Origin: JAJTGZ01 sp964403525
GTDB lineage: Bacteria; Planctomycetota; Phycisphaerae; Phycisphaerales; UBA1924
Length of the DNA stretch: 64,000 nt
Direction of reading: 5' to 3'
Assembly (NCBI GenBank): GCA_964403525.1
Contig: CAYOGE010000016.1
Location: 1-64,000 of the forward strand
In this document: positions 40,997 through 50,021 of the stretch, piece by piece
Layout: each line of letters starts with the position of its first letter
Numbering within the stretch: position 1 is the stretch's first letter
Made by a program: the position numbers and the translations under genes
Notes under the pieces: generated by a model
The model's database searches: none
What the model saw: the letters and a program-made list of their open reading frames with translations, nothing else
Told to the model about the DNA's origin: nothing

Positions 40997-43387
40997 CTAG
41001 AGGTACCCCTCCGCACGCAACTGCCAGAGGACCTGGTTGCACAGCGGGCCCGCGACGCGCCCCCCCGAGCCGCCGTACTCGACCATCACCGAGACCGCGT
41101 AGAGCGGCTCGCCACCCTCGCGCCCAACCAGCACCACGAACCAGGAGTGGTCCAGCGAGACCCGCTCGCTGCCGCTGCCGACGTACTTGCCCGAGTCGGC
41201 GGTGCCGCTCTTGCCCCACACGCGCACGCCCGGCAGGTTGAAGGTGTTCTCGCGCATCGTCACACCGTCGGGCGCCACGAAGCTGATGTGGTGCCCCGTG
41301 CCGCGCTCCTCGCCCACCGAACGCTCCAGCCCGCGCAGGGCGAGCGCCACCGCCTGCGGCTTGAAGCCGAGGTCGAAGCGCTGCTGAGCCGGCGCGCCGG
41401 CGTCGGTGCGGATGCGCGGCGTGAGGCGTATGCCGCCGCGGGCGAGGGTGCTGTAGGCGTCGGCCGCGTGCAGGGGCGTCCATCCGAGCAACCCCTGGCC
41501 GATGCCGAGCATGGCGCAGTCCGCCTCTGAATAGCGCGGCGCCTTGGGCGCGGGGCGCGCGACACCCTCCGTGCCCATCTCGGCCTCGTCGGCCGCCGAC
41601 CGCTCCGCCGATGCGTTGAGCACCTCGCCGGGGAACTGGAACCCCATGCCGATGTTGGGCTGCACGGTCCCCGGAGCCTCGCCGACGCCCAGCTTGCCGT
41701 ACCACTCGGCGAGGTGGTCGGGCCCCAGCCGGGCGGCGAGGGTAAAGAAGAAGATGTTGCACGAGGCCATGATCGCGTCGGTCGCGTCGGGGTCGTGGCC
41801 GAGCTGTATCGAGTGGGTGATGTGCGGCGGCTGCTTGTAGATCCAGCAGCGCATCAGGTTGGTCTGGTTCGGGAAGTAATGGCCGGTGCAGGCGATCCGC
41901 TCGCCGCCCGGGCCGCTGTCACAGTTGTACACACCCTGCGCCGCCGCGAAGTTGAGGACCAGCGGCTTGACGATCGAGCCCGGCGCGTAGCGCTTGCCGA
42001 ACGCCCGGTTGAGGAAGGGGAGCGCGCTCGCCGCCGAAGGCTCCGCCCGGCCGGCCTTGGCGGCGTTCGCCCGCTCTTTCTCCAGCCACTCCCTGTCGGC
42101 GTCGTAGACGAGGATCGAGTCGGGGTCGTCGCGCAGCTGCTGCCGGGTGAAGACGGGCGTGCTCACCAGCGCGAGCACGTCGCTGGTCTTGACATCCATC
42201 ACCACCACCGCCGCGGGGAGGCGCGTGCCCACCGCGATGGCGTGGTTGTTGTGGAAGGGCTGCACGGTCGTCAGGCCCGCCTCGGGGCTCATCAGGGCCT
42301 GGATGCGCGCCTGCAGCGCCGCGTCGAGCGAGAGCGTCACGTTGCCGCCACCCTTCCGCTCGACGGCCTGCTTCTCCCCGGTGTCGAGCTGCTCGACCTC
42401 CATGCCGCGCGAGCCGCGCAGGTCCGACTCTGCGCTGCGCTCGATGCCGGTGACGCCGATCGCGTCGGTGTCGACGTACCCCCCAAGGTCAAGCAGCGCC
42501 GTGCCGTCCTGCCTGCGGTTCATCGGGCGCTTGGCGAGCTCCTCGCGGTAGAGGCCCGTCCGCATCCACCCGACCACCGCCGTCGCCACGCCGCTCGACT
42601 CAACCTCCAGCGGCGCGTCGGAGCGGAGCGGGCCGGGGAAGCCGCGCCGGTCGATCGTCACGGCCATCTCTTCGAGCGGGTACTCGCGAGTCGCCCCGTC
42701 GACCAGACGCATGCCCGGCAGCATCCCCTCCGCCGCCGCCCGCTCGCCGCTGGGGAACGCGAACGCCACCGCGTCGTCGAGCCCGCGCACCAGCACGTGC
42801 GCCACCGTCTGCTCGCGGATGGGGCGCTCGACGTCGGCGAGGTTGACCTCGCTCAGCTCGCGCCCACGCTCCAGCGCCTCCTTCTCGGCGACGGTTCGGT
42901 TGTACTCGTTCAAGTCCGCGGCCATCACGCTGACACGCTTCACCAGCGCCTGGCGGCGGGACTCCAGCTCCTCGCGGCTCACACCCGACCACCGCGCCAG
43001 CGCAGACCACGCCCGCTCGAGCCGCTCGATGTACTTCGGGGCGACAAGCTGGATGACCGCCTCCCGCTCCGACGGGGGGAGCTCGTTCCACCGCGGCGTG
43101 TTCTTCTTCGCCTCCCGCGCGGCCTGCAGGAACGCCCACTGCCCGCTGATGAGCGAGTAGTCAACCTTCACGTCAAAGCCCGGGCGGTCCTGCGCCAGCA
43201 CGCGCCCCTTGCGGTCAAGAACCTCGCCGCGCGTGGTGTCGATCAGCCGCGACGACACCAGCCGCGCCTCAGACTGCCTCGAGAGCTGGTCACCCTTGAG
43301 CAGCGCAAGCTGCGTCAGTCGCGCCAGCGGGATCAGCGCCCCAGCCGCCACCAGCACCGCCACCAGCGCCAGCCGCCGGTGGAACAT
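40997..43387 (-). CDS. mrdA: Penicillin-binding protein 2 (peptidoglycan transpeptidase)
   Basis: A 796-residue bitopic class B PBP. After one membrane helix (about residues 3-25) it has the non-catalytic PBP dimer region (TRGEVLDRKGRVLAQDRPGFDV) and a transpeptidase domain with S471 in PGSIVKP, SCN in MASCNIFFF, and K726-S-G-T in WGKSGTADSGKY. The N-terminal part carries a long helical insertion (about 80-170), so the protein is larger than E. coli PBP2. The start at 43387 has GAGGG seven bases before; longer frames lack it. The order folE2 - PBP2 - rodA on one strand suggests one transcript. MreB, C and D are not in the window. Confidence 0.93.
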   Translation of the reverse strand: MFHRRLALVAVLVAAGALIPLARLTQLALLKGDQLSRQSEARLVSSRLIDTTRGEVLDRKGRVLAQDRPGFDVKVDYSLISGQWAFLQAAREAKKNTPRWNELPPSEREAVIQLVAPKYIERLERAWSALARWSGVSREELESRRQALVKRVSVMAADLNEYNRTVAEKEALERGRELSEVNLADVERPIREQTVAHVLVRGLDDAVAFAFPSGERAAAEGMLPGMRLVDGATREYPLEEMAVTIDRRGFPGPLRSDAPLEVESSGVATAVVGWMRTGLYREELAKRPMNRRQDGTALLDLGGYVDTDAIGVTGIERSAESDLRGSRGMEVEQLDTGEKQAVERKGGGNVTLSLDAALQARIQALMSPEAGLTTVQPFHNNHAIAVGTRLPAAVVVMDVKTSDVLALVSTPVFTRQQLRDDPDSILVYDADREWLEKERANAAKAGRAEPSAASALPFLNRAFGKRYAPGSIVKPLVLNFAAAQGVYNCDSGPGGERIACTGHYFPNQTNLMRCWIYKQPPHITHSIQLGHDPDATDAIMASCNIFFFTLAARLGPDHLAEWYGKLGVGEAPGTVQPNIGMGFQFPGEVLNASAERSAADEAEMGTEGVARPAPKAPRYSEADCAMLGIGQGLLGWTPLHAADAYSTLARGGIRLTPRIRTDAGAPAQQRFDLGFKPQAVALALRGLERSVGEERGTGHHISFVAPDGVTMRENTFNLPGVRVWGKSGTADSGKYVGSGSERVSLDHSWFVVLVGREGGEPLYAVSVMVEYGGSGGRVAGPLCNQVLWQLRAEGYL

Positions 43388-43486
43388 CGACATTCCCTCT
43401 ACGCTCGGCATGCCGGGCCCCGTCCTACGCCTACCGCCGTCACCGCCCGCACGCCCATCCGTGGGCGCGCGTCCTCTCGCCGCCGA

Positions 43487-44395
43487 TCAGCTCTCGCTCG
43501 CGTCCTGGGCTTCGCTGCGACCGCCCGCGCCGAAACCGTCTTTCCAGCGGGTGATGCGCGCGTACGCGTTGTGGTTGTGGATCGACTCGAAGTTCTCCGA
43601 GCCGATGCTGTACCAGGCGATCCGCGGCTCGCCCTCCATCGCCAGCGCCAGGTCGCGCACGATGTCCTCGACAAACTTCGGGTTCTCGTACGCCTCCTCG
43701 GTCACGTGCTTCTCGTCGGGGCGCTTGAGCACCGAGTAGACCTGGCACGACGCCGACCCCTCCAGGATCGCCGCCAGGTCTTCGATCCACAGCACGCCCT
43801 TGCCCGGCACGGTGCGCACCTTCGCCTCGATCAGGCACCGCTGGTTGTGCGCCCCGAACCGGCTGATCTCCTTGCTGCACGGGCAGAGGCTGGTGGCGGG
43901 GGCGCTCACGCCCATCACAAAGTCAACGTCGTCGGCCCCACCCGCCCCACCCGGCCCGGCATCGCACGAGAACGTCACCTTGTAGTCCATCAGCCCCACG
44001 TGCCCCGTCACCGGCGCCGCCTTCTTGATGAAATAGGTGAACTCTGCGGAGAAGTGGGCGCGGCGCGCGTTGAGCCGGCGCGCGATCGAGCGCGTGATCT
44101 CCGGGATGCTCGCCGGCGTGACCGCCGGAGCCGTCCCCGCCTGCTGGTCGTTGAGCGCCTCCAGGAAGCGGCTCATGTGCGTCCCCTTCTGGTCGGCCGG
44201 GAGCGAGACATACATGTTGATCGTCGCGACGGTGGTCTGTTCTCCACCCCCAACCCGCGGCGCGTGCGCCAGGCGGATGGGGTACGTCACGCCCTTTACC
44301 CCCACGCGGTCGATCGCCACGTTCCGCGTGTCGCGCAGGCCCTGCACATCGGGCATCGCAGCCACACCGCTCGTTCCAGTCCCGTTGTGCGCCAC
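43487..44395 (-). CDS. folE2: GTP cyclohydrolase FolE2
   Basis: FolE2 (GCYH-IB) makes dihydroneopterin triphosphate from GTP for folate synthesis, in place of zinc-only FolE, and can use manganese. The 302-residue protein shows the family pattern GVKGVTYPIRLAHA, HMSRFLEALND, the metal cysteine in LCPCSKEISRFGAHNQRC, FVEDLVR-like YENPKFVEDIVRDLAL and the C-terminal SIHNHNAYARI. The catalytic cysteine corresponds to the CPCS site. It is 100 bases upstream of the PBP2 gene on the same strand. No other folate gene is close by. Confidence 0.94.
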   Translation of the reverse strand: MAHNGTGTSGVAAMPDVQGLRDTRNVAIDRVGVKGVTYPIRLAHAPRVGGGEQTTVATINMYVSLPADQKGTHMSRFLEALNDQQAGTAPAVTPASIPEITRSIARRLNARRAHFSAEFTYFIKKAAPVTGHVGLMDYKVTFSCDAGPGGAGGADDVDFVMGVSAPATSLCPCSKEISRFGAHNQRCLIEAKVRTVPGKGVLWIEDLAAILEGSASCQVYSVLKRPDEKHVTEEAYENPKFVEDIVRDLALAMEGEPRIAWYSIGSENFESIHNHNAYARITRWKDGFGAGGRSEAQDASES

Positions 44396-44531
44396 TGAAA
44401 AACCACCTTTCCAGGACGCCAGGCGCCCTTCCCGTCATTCTAGGTCAACAGGCGACCGTTCCCCCCCGCCGGGGCCCGATCGCCAACGTGCGAACCGCGC
44501 CGTTTCGCAGCAACGCCGGCCCGGTTCGGAA

Positions 44532-45395
44532 TCAGGCCACATCTTCCGCCACGCGCCCCGCGTGGCCGAGCAGCCCTTTGGCAATGTAGAGGCCGACCGG
44601 AACGCCCAGACACACGCCGGCGGCGCCATCAAGACCCGTCAACTGGGCCCATCGAGAAACCGTCCCCGCGATAATCGACGCGTGCAGCGTTGCATCGCCG
44701 CCGCCAGTCACAAGCGCAACCACCGGCCCGGCGACCGAAACAAGCAGGCAACCCGCCACCAGCGGCCACAACCGCACGTTGTGGTCCATCGCGTAGGCGA
44801 TGATCCCGCCGACGATCCCGCCCGCCAGCGCTGCTCCGATCACCTGCCCCTTATACCCGCTCTGCGCCAGCAGCCACACGCCCAGAGCACCCCCCACCGC
44901 GCCGCAGGCGAAGGTGGTAAGCCACCCGGCAACGCCCGATCGGGCCGGCTCATCCGCCCCGTCCGGCACATCCTTGAGCCCCGTCCGCTCGATCAGCCAT
45001 GCCGCGCCCACCACCAGCGCGGCAACGACCGCGCCCTCAATCGCCAGCATCGTCAGCGCGGAGCGCGTCCCCTCGCCCGTCTGCGCGTTCGCGCTGGCCA
45101 TCACGATCTTTCGCAGCGTCCCAAACCCGAAGGCTCCCCAGGCCAGCACGACCCCCATGTCCAAGAGCCCGCCCCGCGCTCCAACCAGCCGCCCCGCCAG
45201 CAGGCCCATACCGGCGGCGATCACAACCGCCGCCACGCCGACCACGGCCGAGAGCGCGGGCTTGGTGCTCAGCAGCAGGCTCGTGCCGTGCCCGCCGTTC
45301 ACGTCCGTCGCCAGCATCGTGAGCTTCCAGGCGATCGCCCCGACCACCAGCAACGCCCCGTAGAACAGCCCGTACTTCACGATCGCGTCACGCAT
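44532..45395 (-). CDS. Multi-pass membrane protein of unknown function
   Basis: A 287-residue protein with about eight hydrophobic helices. It starts MRDAIVKYGLFYGALLVVGAIAWKL and contains glycine-rich helices (AGMGLLAGRLVGARGGLL, GYKGQVIGAALAGGIVGGIIAYAMDHNVRLW). I recognise no family. The start at 45395 is favoured because it begins the first helix; a longer frame to 45554 would add a basic segment overlapping the divergent gene. It lies 136 bases upstream of folE2 on the same strand. Confidence 0.7.
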   Translation of the reverse strand: MRDAIVKYGLFYGALLVVGAIAWKLTMLATDVNGGHGTSLLLSTKPALSAVVGVAAVVIAAGMGLLAGRLVGARGGLLDMGVVLAWGAFGFGTLRKIVMASANAQTGEGTRSALTMLAIEGAVVAALVVGAAWLIERTGLKDVPDGADEPARSGVAGWLTTFACGAVGGALGVWLLAQSGYKGQVIGAALAGGIVGGIIAYAMDHNVRLWPLVAGCLLVSVAGPVVALVTGGGDATLHASIIAGTVSRWAQLTGLDGAAGVCLGVPVGLYIAKGLLGHAGRVAEDVA

Positions 45396-45476
45396 GGTCC
45401 CACGGTATGCCGCAACCGCACGGGCCCTCGCGCTCGTGCGCCCCGATTCACCCCTCGCTTCCGCTACCATCCCCGC

Positions 45477-46685
45477 ATGCTCGCGAATCGACCGCCCCTG
45501 CCAACCTCGCCGCCCGGCCCGCCACCCGCAGGCCCACTCCAGGCCGCAACGCACCGCTCACCCGTCACGCTCCAAGACCTCCTCGACGACCTGCTCTGGC
45601 CGCACCTGCTGCGGAGCTGGAAGCTCGCGCTGGCGCCCGGCCGCGTGGCTCTCTGCTTTGTCGCGGTGGTCTTTATCGCAGCGCTCTGGGCCGTGACCAA
45701 GTCGGCCACCGGTCAGGACACACTCGGCGAGCTGTGGCTCAGCATCACCAGGGACTTCCAATCAATCGTCAAGGTCTTCTCCGGCCCCGAGGCCGCAACA
45801 GCCTCGGTCTACAGCCTTTTCATCCAGACCCCCGCTGACTTCGTACGTCAGTTCCCGGTTGTTGCGCTGGTGGTCGTCCCGGCGATCCTCTTCGTGTGGT
45901 GCATGGTCGGCGGCGCGGTCTGCCGCTCGTGCGCCTGCGAGGTTGCCCTCCGCGCTGCGCTCCCCTGGCGGCAGGCGATCAGCTTCGGGCTCAAGAAGTC
46001 ACTGGCCCTCTTCGCCGCCCTCGCAGGCCCGCTGCTGCTGGTCTGGGCCGCGTGCCTGCTGCTGCGGCTGCTGGGGGTGGCACTGTTTACAACCAAGGCG
46101 CTCGGCCTGCTTGGGGGCGCAGCGTTCATCGCACCGCTGCTGCTTTGCCTGGTGATCTCCGTTGCGCTCTTCGCCTACCTGCTCGCCCACACGCTGCTGA
46201 TCCCCGCCGTGGCCTGCGAGGGGACCGACTCGTTCGACGCCGTGCAGCGGTGCTACGCCTACGCGCTCGCCCGCCCGGGCCGGCTCGTCGGCTACACCAT
46301 CATCTCGGTGTTCAGCGTCGTTCCCGCGATGGTCATCGTCGGCGTGATCGTCGCCTTCGCCATCATCGCCGCCGCCTCCCTTACCGGCGCCCCGCTCGCT
46401 GCGCCCGATGCTGTCTTCCCCGAACAGTTCCACCCCGGCGGGGGCGAGCACCTCGGTGTCACCCGGTGGATGGTGCGTGCCTGGACCGTGCTGATCGTCG
46501 GCATCGGCCTCGCCTATTTCGTCTCGCTCTACTTCTGCGCTGCGACCAACCTCTACCTCGTCATCCGTCGCCTGGTCGACGGCCAGGACATCGCCGAGAT
46601 CTGGCTGCCACCCCCCACCTCCGCGCCCACCGCCCCGCCCACACCCGCCCCGATCGCGGTTCCTGAAAAGGCCGACTACACCTGA
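45477..46685 (+). CDS. Multi-pass membrane protein of unknown function
   Basis: A 402-residue protein with a proline-rich N-terminus and about six membrane helices between residues 55 and 370. The first third includes DLLDDLLWPHLLRSWKLALAPGRVALCF, and further on CEGTDSFDAVQRCYAYALARPGRLVGYTII, a stretch I have seen in planctomycete membrane proteins without named function. The C-terminal 30 residues are a proline/alanine-rich tail. The ATG at 45477 starts the reading frame after a gap divergent from the previous gene. Its stop overlaps the next start by one base (TGATG). Confidence 0.7.
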   Translation: MLANRPPLPTSPPGPPPAGPLQAATHRSPVTLQDLLDDLLWPHLLRSWKLALAPGRVALCFVAVVFIAALWAVTKSATGQDTLGELWLSITRDFQSIVKVFSGPEAATASVYSLFIQTPADFVRQFPVVALVVVPAILFVWCMVGGAVCRSCACEVALRAALPWRQAISFGLKKSLALFAALAGPLLLVWAACLLLRLLGVALFTTKALGLLGGAAFIAPLLLCLVISVALFAYLLAHTLLIPAVACEGTDSFDAVQRCYAYALARPGRLVGYTIISVFSVVPAMVIVGVIVAFAIIAAASLTGAPLAAPDAVFPEQFHPGGGEHLGVTRWMVRAWTVLIVGIGLAYFVSLYFCAATNLYLVIRRLVDGQDIAEIWLPPPTSAPTAPPTPAPIAVPEKADYT

Positions 46686-46984
46686 TGGGCGACCTCACCA
46701 TCATCCAGCCGCGGCAGGCGCTGGCGCACGCCATCGCCGGTCTGCTCGCCGAGTCGTCTGTGAAGTCCATCGTGCTGCACGTGACGGGCGCTGCGCCCGA
46801 GCACCTCGCGACCCGAACCGCTGACCTGCCCGCGCGCCTGCGGAGCGCGCCGAGCGGCACGCGCATTTCAACCCAGAGCGGGCACACGATCACGCTGACC
46901 GACAAGGGCTGCACGGTCACCGGGCCCGCCGGACCGCTGCTGGACGCGTTCGCAGCAAGCACCGACGGGTGCACACCGCTGTAG
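46685..46984 (+). CDS. Small hypothetical protein
   Basis: A 99-residue protein that follows the membrane protein with a one-base overlap, so it is probably translated by coupling. It begins MGDLTIIQPRQALAHAIAGLLAESSVKSIVLHVTG and ends in a beta-rich part (TRISTQSGHTITLTDKGCTVTGPAGPLLDAF). No motif is recognised. Its stop lies directly beside the stop of the convergent zinc-ribbon protein gene. Confidence 0.6.
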   Translation: MGDLTIIQPRQALAHAIAGLLAESSVKSIVLHVTGAAPEHLATRTADLPARLRSAPSGTRISTQSGHTITLTDKGCTVTGPAGPLLDAFAASTDGCTPL

Positions 46985-47383
46985 TCACCGCGCCTTCTTC
47001 AAATCGATCCCCGCGTCCTTCCATGCAAGCCGGTCAAGATCGATGTCAAATCGCTCGCCGCACTCGGGGCAGTGCCCCTGATCGGGCAGCCCGGCCAGGC
47101 TGTGCCCGCACTGCGTGCACAGGCGACCGCCGCTGGCGACAAAGTCACGCCGGACCTTCCGCGTCTTGTAGCAGACGATGCAGATCGCGATGAACTGACC
47201 CGCGAACATCCCCACCGGATCAGCCACGATGAACCACACCGACGTTCGCCACGGTGAGTTCAGTCTCCACGCAACCAGGCCGCCCATCACCACCATCCAT
47301 CCAATCGGCAGCAGCCACCACCACAGCAACCGCCGGATGGGCCGAGGCATGCGCTTGTAGGAGTAACGCCAGTACTCAAACAC
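46985..47383 (-). CDS. Membrane protein with C-terminal zinc ribbon
   Basis: A 132-residue protein with two membrane helices (LLWWWLLPIGWMVVMGGLVAW and WFIVADPVGMFAGQFIAICIVCY) and a C-terminal zinc ribbon: CTQCGHSLAGLPDQGHCPECGERFDID, two CxxC pairs. Small membrane proteins with this ribbon are frequent in planctomycetes, with unknown roles. The start is uncertain: a GTG at 47383 has AGAGGGG upstream, and an ATG at 47401 is also in frame. Either way it overlaps the end of truB by a few bases, so the two are coupled. Confidence 0.7.
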   Translation of the reverse strand: MFEYWRYSYKRMPRPIRRLLWWWLLPIGWMVVMGGLVAWRLNSPWRTSVWFIVADPVGMFAGQFIAICIVCYKTRKVRRDFVASGGRLCTQCGHSLAGLPDQGHCPECGERFDIDLDRLAWKDAGIDLKKAR

Positions 47384-48131
47384 CACGACGCCCCTCTCCA
47401 TCGGGGCTGACCTCCAACAGGTCCGACTGCCCCATCTTCTCCGGCAGCCCGTCGAGCCGCTGCGCACGCTCGATCCCCCACTCGCCAACGCGCGTGCGCC
47501 GCAGTGACCTCAAGCACCCGCCCGTCCCCAGGACGCCGCCGATGTCCCGCGCAAGCGAGCGGATGTACGTCCCCTTGCCGCACTCAACCTCCACCGTCAG
47601 CAGCGGCCACGCGTACGCCTTCACCTCGACGCGGTCGATCCGCACCGGCCGCGCTGCCAGCTTCACATCTTCGCCGCGCCGCGCCATGTCGTAGGCCCGC
47701 TCGCCGTCGACCTTCATCGCGCTGTACGCTGGCGGCGTCTGCATCACCGCCGCGCCGACAAACCGGACACACGCGGCGTCCACGGCCGCGCGGCTCGGCG
47801 CCACGGCGACAGCCACTTCAGCCTTCTCCCCCTCCTGATCATCGGTGCTCGAGAAGCACGAGAGGTCGATCTCGGCGACATACACCTTCGTCCCCGCCAT
47901 CACGCGCTCGCACAGCTTCGTCGCCTTGCCGACCATCACCACCAGCACGCCCGTCGCCAGCGGGTCGAGCGTCCCGCCGTGCCCCACCTTCACACGCTTG
48001 GGCGCGCCGCCCTGAACAAGTCGCCAGCGGATGCGCCGGCACACGTCCATCGACGTCGGCCCCAGCGGCTTGTCGATCACCAGCAGGCCGCACGGCGTCG
48101 GCACAGGTTGGTTCGCGGGCCCTTCGCTCAC
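47376..48131 (-). CDS. truB: tRNA pseudouridine(55) synthase TruB
   Basis: TruB makes pseudouridine 55 in the T loop of most tRNAs. The 251-residue protein has the catalytic aspartate in GHGGTLDPLATGVL, plus GLLVIDKPLGPTSMDV, QTPPAYSAMKVDGERAY and the RSLARDIG motif of the family. It starts with a GTG at 48131 that overlaps the upstream stop (GTGA), with GGAAGG seven bases before; longer frames read into the glycosyltransferase gene. The C-terminal PUA domain seen in some TruB proteins is short or absent. It precedes the zinc-ribbon gene. Confidence 0.94.
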   Translation of the reverse strand: MSEGPANQPVPTPCGLLVIDKPLGPTSMDVCRRIRWRLVQGGAPKRVKVGHGGTLDPLATGVLVVMVGKATKLCERVMAGTKVYVAEIDLSCFSSTDDQEGEKAEVAVAVAPSRAAVDAACVRFVGAAVMQTPPAYSAMKVDGERAYDMARRGEDVKLAARPVRIDRVEVKAYAWPLLTVEVECGKGTYIRSLARDIGGVLGTGGCLRSLRRTRVGEWGIERAQRLDGLPEKMGQSDLLEVSPDGEGRRGV

Positions 48132-49990
48132 GGCTTCACCTTCCACGCCGGCGGCGGCGGATCGCTGTAGCGCCCGTCGCTCCATCGCACCGGCGCGAGC
48201 ACGGAATAACCACCCACCGACCACCCGTCGCGGTGCAGCGCATCGGCCGAGGGCGTGCCGATCAACACGCCGGCTGGGTTCTCCGCCAGCCACGCCGCCT
48301 GGTCCTTCGCGCTGATCTTCTGCACGCGCCCGCGGCTCTGGAACACCACGCTGTCCTCGTGATACACAGAGGCCAGCGGCCGCTCGCCGCGCGGGTCGAT
48401 CGCCCGCACCTGATCGAAGATGCGCGCCGTCAAGTTGCCAGTCAGCAGCCGCGGACGCTCGGCGCGCTCCAGCAGCGGCACAACCACGTGCAGCACCATC
48501 GCAAGCTGAAACGCCGCGACGCACACGGCCGTCACGCCGGCCGAAACCCAGCGCTGCCCCCGAATGAACTGCACCGCCACCAGCAACCCGCCCCACGCCG
48601 GCACGGCGATCAGGCCGACGATGAAGACCGCCGCCCCAACCTTTACGTCTCGCGTTGCGTCCCCCAGCATCACCGCGGCGCACGCCGCGAGCGGCAGCAG
48701 CGCTCCCACCGCAAACCATCCCCACACGCCGAGCCGCCCGCCAACCCTCAGCCGCGCCTGGGATGAGAAGAACGCCCGCGCTGTCAGCAGCGCCAGCGCC
48801 GGGTAGAGCGGCATCGTGTAGTGCGGCAGCTTCGCCGGTGAGAGTTCAAACACGATCCACGCCGGCACAAGCCACGCGAGCAGGAACAACTCGGCGCCGC
48901 GGCCATCGGCTCGCCCGCGGATCGCCGTAAGCCGAGCACGCACGCGACCCCAAACCGACGAAGCGCGCCCTTCCGTTCCTCCAGTGCTCAGGCCCCACGC
49001 CCGATCAACCGCCCGCCCAAACGCAGGCCAGACCAGCAGGCACCCCGGCCAGAAGAGCACGCCCAGCAGCAGCAGGTGAGCGCCCGGCGGCACAAAGCTC
49101 CGGCCGCCGTCTTTCGCCCCTGTCGCCGCCCGCAGGAAGACCTCACGCCACACCTCGCGCCCGTAGACATCAAGACCAACGTGGCTGCTCAGCAACCAAA
49201 CCCACGGTGCTGCAACCGCCACGACAACCACCAACCCAATCAACGGGCGAGCGAGCCGCGCGGGCCTCAGGCTCCGCGTCGCCACGCACAACGCAGCCAA
49301 CGCGCCGAGCACCACCAGCGGCGTGATGAACCCCTTCGTCAGCACGCCCAGCCCCACGCACACCCACAGTCCCAGCACCCAGCCAGTCCGACCGCCGCCG
49401 TGACTGCCACCCCTGTACACCAGCCACAGGCAAGCCATCGCACCCGCCGTGCAGAACGTCAGCAACTGGTCCGCCCGCGCCTGATGGGCATCCCACACCA
49501 CTATTGGAGATACCGCCAGCAGCGCGCCCGCGAGCCAAGCGACCCGCGCATCAAACATCCGCAGCCCCAGCCGCCACGTAATCAGCACCGTGCCGATCGC
49601 GCTGAGCAGGCTCGGCAGCCGGTAGATCCAGACCGCGTCCCGCGACGGATCGCCCCCCGTCATCGCCCACGCGCTCGCCACCTGCAACCAATAGATCAGC
49701 GGCGGCTTGTTCAGGCGCGGGGTGTTCTGGTACATCGGCACCACCCAGCCACCCGCGTGAAGCCCCAGCGGCAGCCCCGTCCGCTCATCCACTCTTAAGT
49801 CCTGATCGGCGGGCGGCAGCACCGCCTGCTCGAACATCTGCCGGCTCGCCTGGGCAAACCGGCACTCGTCCCGGTCAACCGCCGGGATTGTCCACAGCCC
49901 CGGCAGATACACTGCCAGACAGAGCACCACCAGCGAGACCCCCGCCACCCTCCACAACCGCGCGCGCGCACGCCACCGGCCGCCGCCCAC
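48128..49990 (-). CDS. ArnT-like glycosyltransferase (GT39/GT83-type membrane protein)
   Basis: A 620-residue polytopic membrane protein with about twelve helices. Near the N-terminus YLPGLWTIPAVDRDECRFAQASRQMFE has the DxD/E-like acidic pair of the PMT/ArnT group, followed by NTPRLNKPPLIYWLQV, another hallmark. The C-terminal part is a soluble domain after FELSPAKLPHYTMPLYPALALL. These enzymes use polyprenyl-phosphate sugars to glycosylate lipids or proteins in the periplasm. The start is uncertain; a GTG at 49990 has GGGGAGGG upstream and avoids overlap with the PAP2 gene, whereas GTG 50035 would overlap it. It is translationally coupled with truB. Confidence 0.87.
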   Translation of the reverse strand: MGGGRWRARARLWRVAGVSLVVLCLAVYLPGLWTIPAVDRDECRFAQASRQMFEQAVLPPADQDLRVDERTGLPLGLHAGGWVVPMYQNTPRLNKPPLIYWLQVASAWAMTGGDPSRDAVWIYRLPSLLSAIGTVLITWRLGLRMFDARVAWLAGALLAVSPIVVWDAHQARADQLLTFCTAGAMACLWLVYRGGSHGGGRTGWVLGLWVCVGLGVLTKGFITPLVVLGALAALCVATRSLRPARLARPLIGLVVVVAVAAPWVWLLSSHVGLDVYGREVWREVFLRAATGAKDGGRSFVPPGAHLLLLGVLFWPGCLLVWPAFGRAVDRAWGLSTGGTEGRASSVWGRVRARLTAIRGRADGRGAELFLLAWLVPAWIVFELSPAKLPHYTMPLYPALALLTARAFFSSQARLRVGGRLGVWGWFAVGALLPLAACAAVMLGDATRDVKVGAAVFIVGLIAVPAWGGLLVAVQFIRGQRWVSAGVTAVCVAAFQLAMVLHVVVPLLERAERPRLLTGNLTARIFDQVRAIDPRGERPLASVYHEDSVVFQSRGRVQKISAKDQAAWLAENPAGVLIGTPSADALHRDGWSVGGYSVLAPVRWSDGRYSDPPPPAWKVKP

Positions 49991-50021
49991 TCCGCCCTCC
50001 CCGCCGATCGCACTCGCACCA

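Noticed and set aside
45396..45554. Longer start for the membrane protein at 44532
   Set aside because: The extra 53 residues are G/R/A-rich and overlap the start region of the divergent gene, while ATG 45395 starts directly before the first helix.
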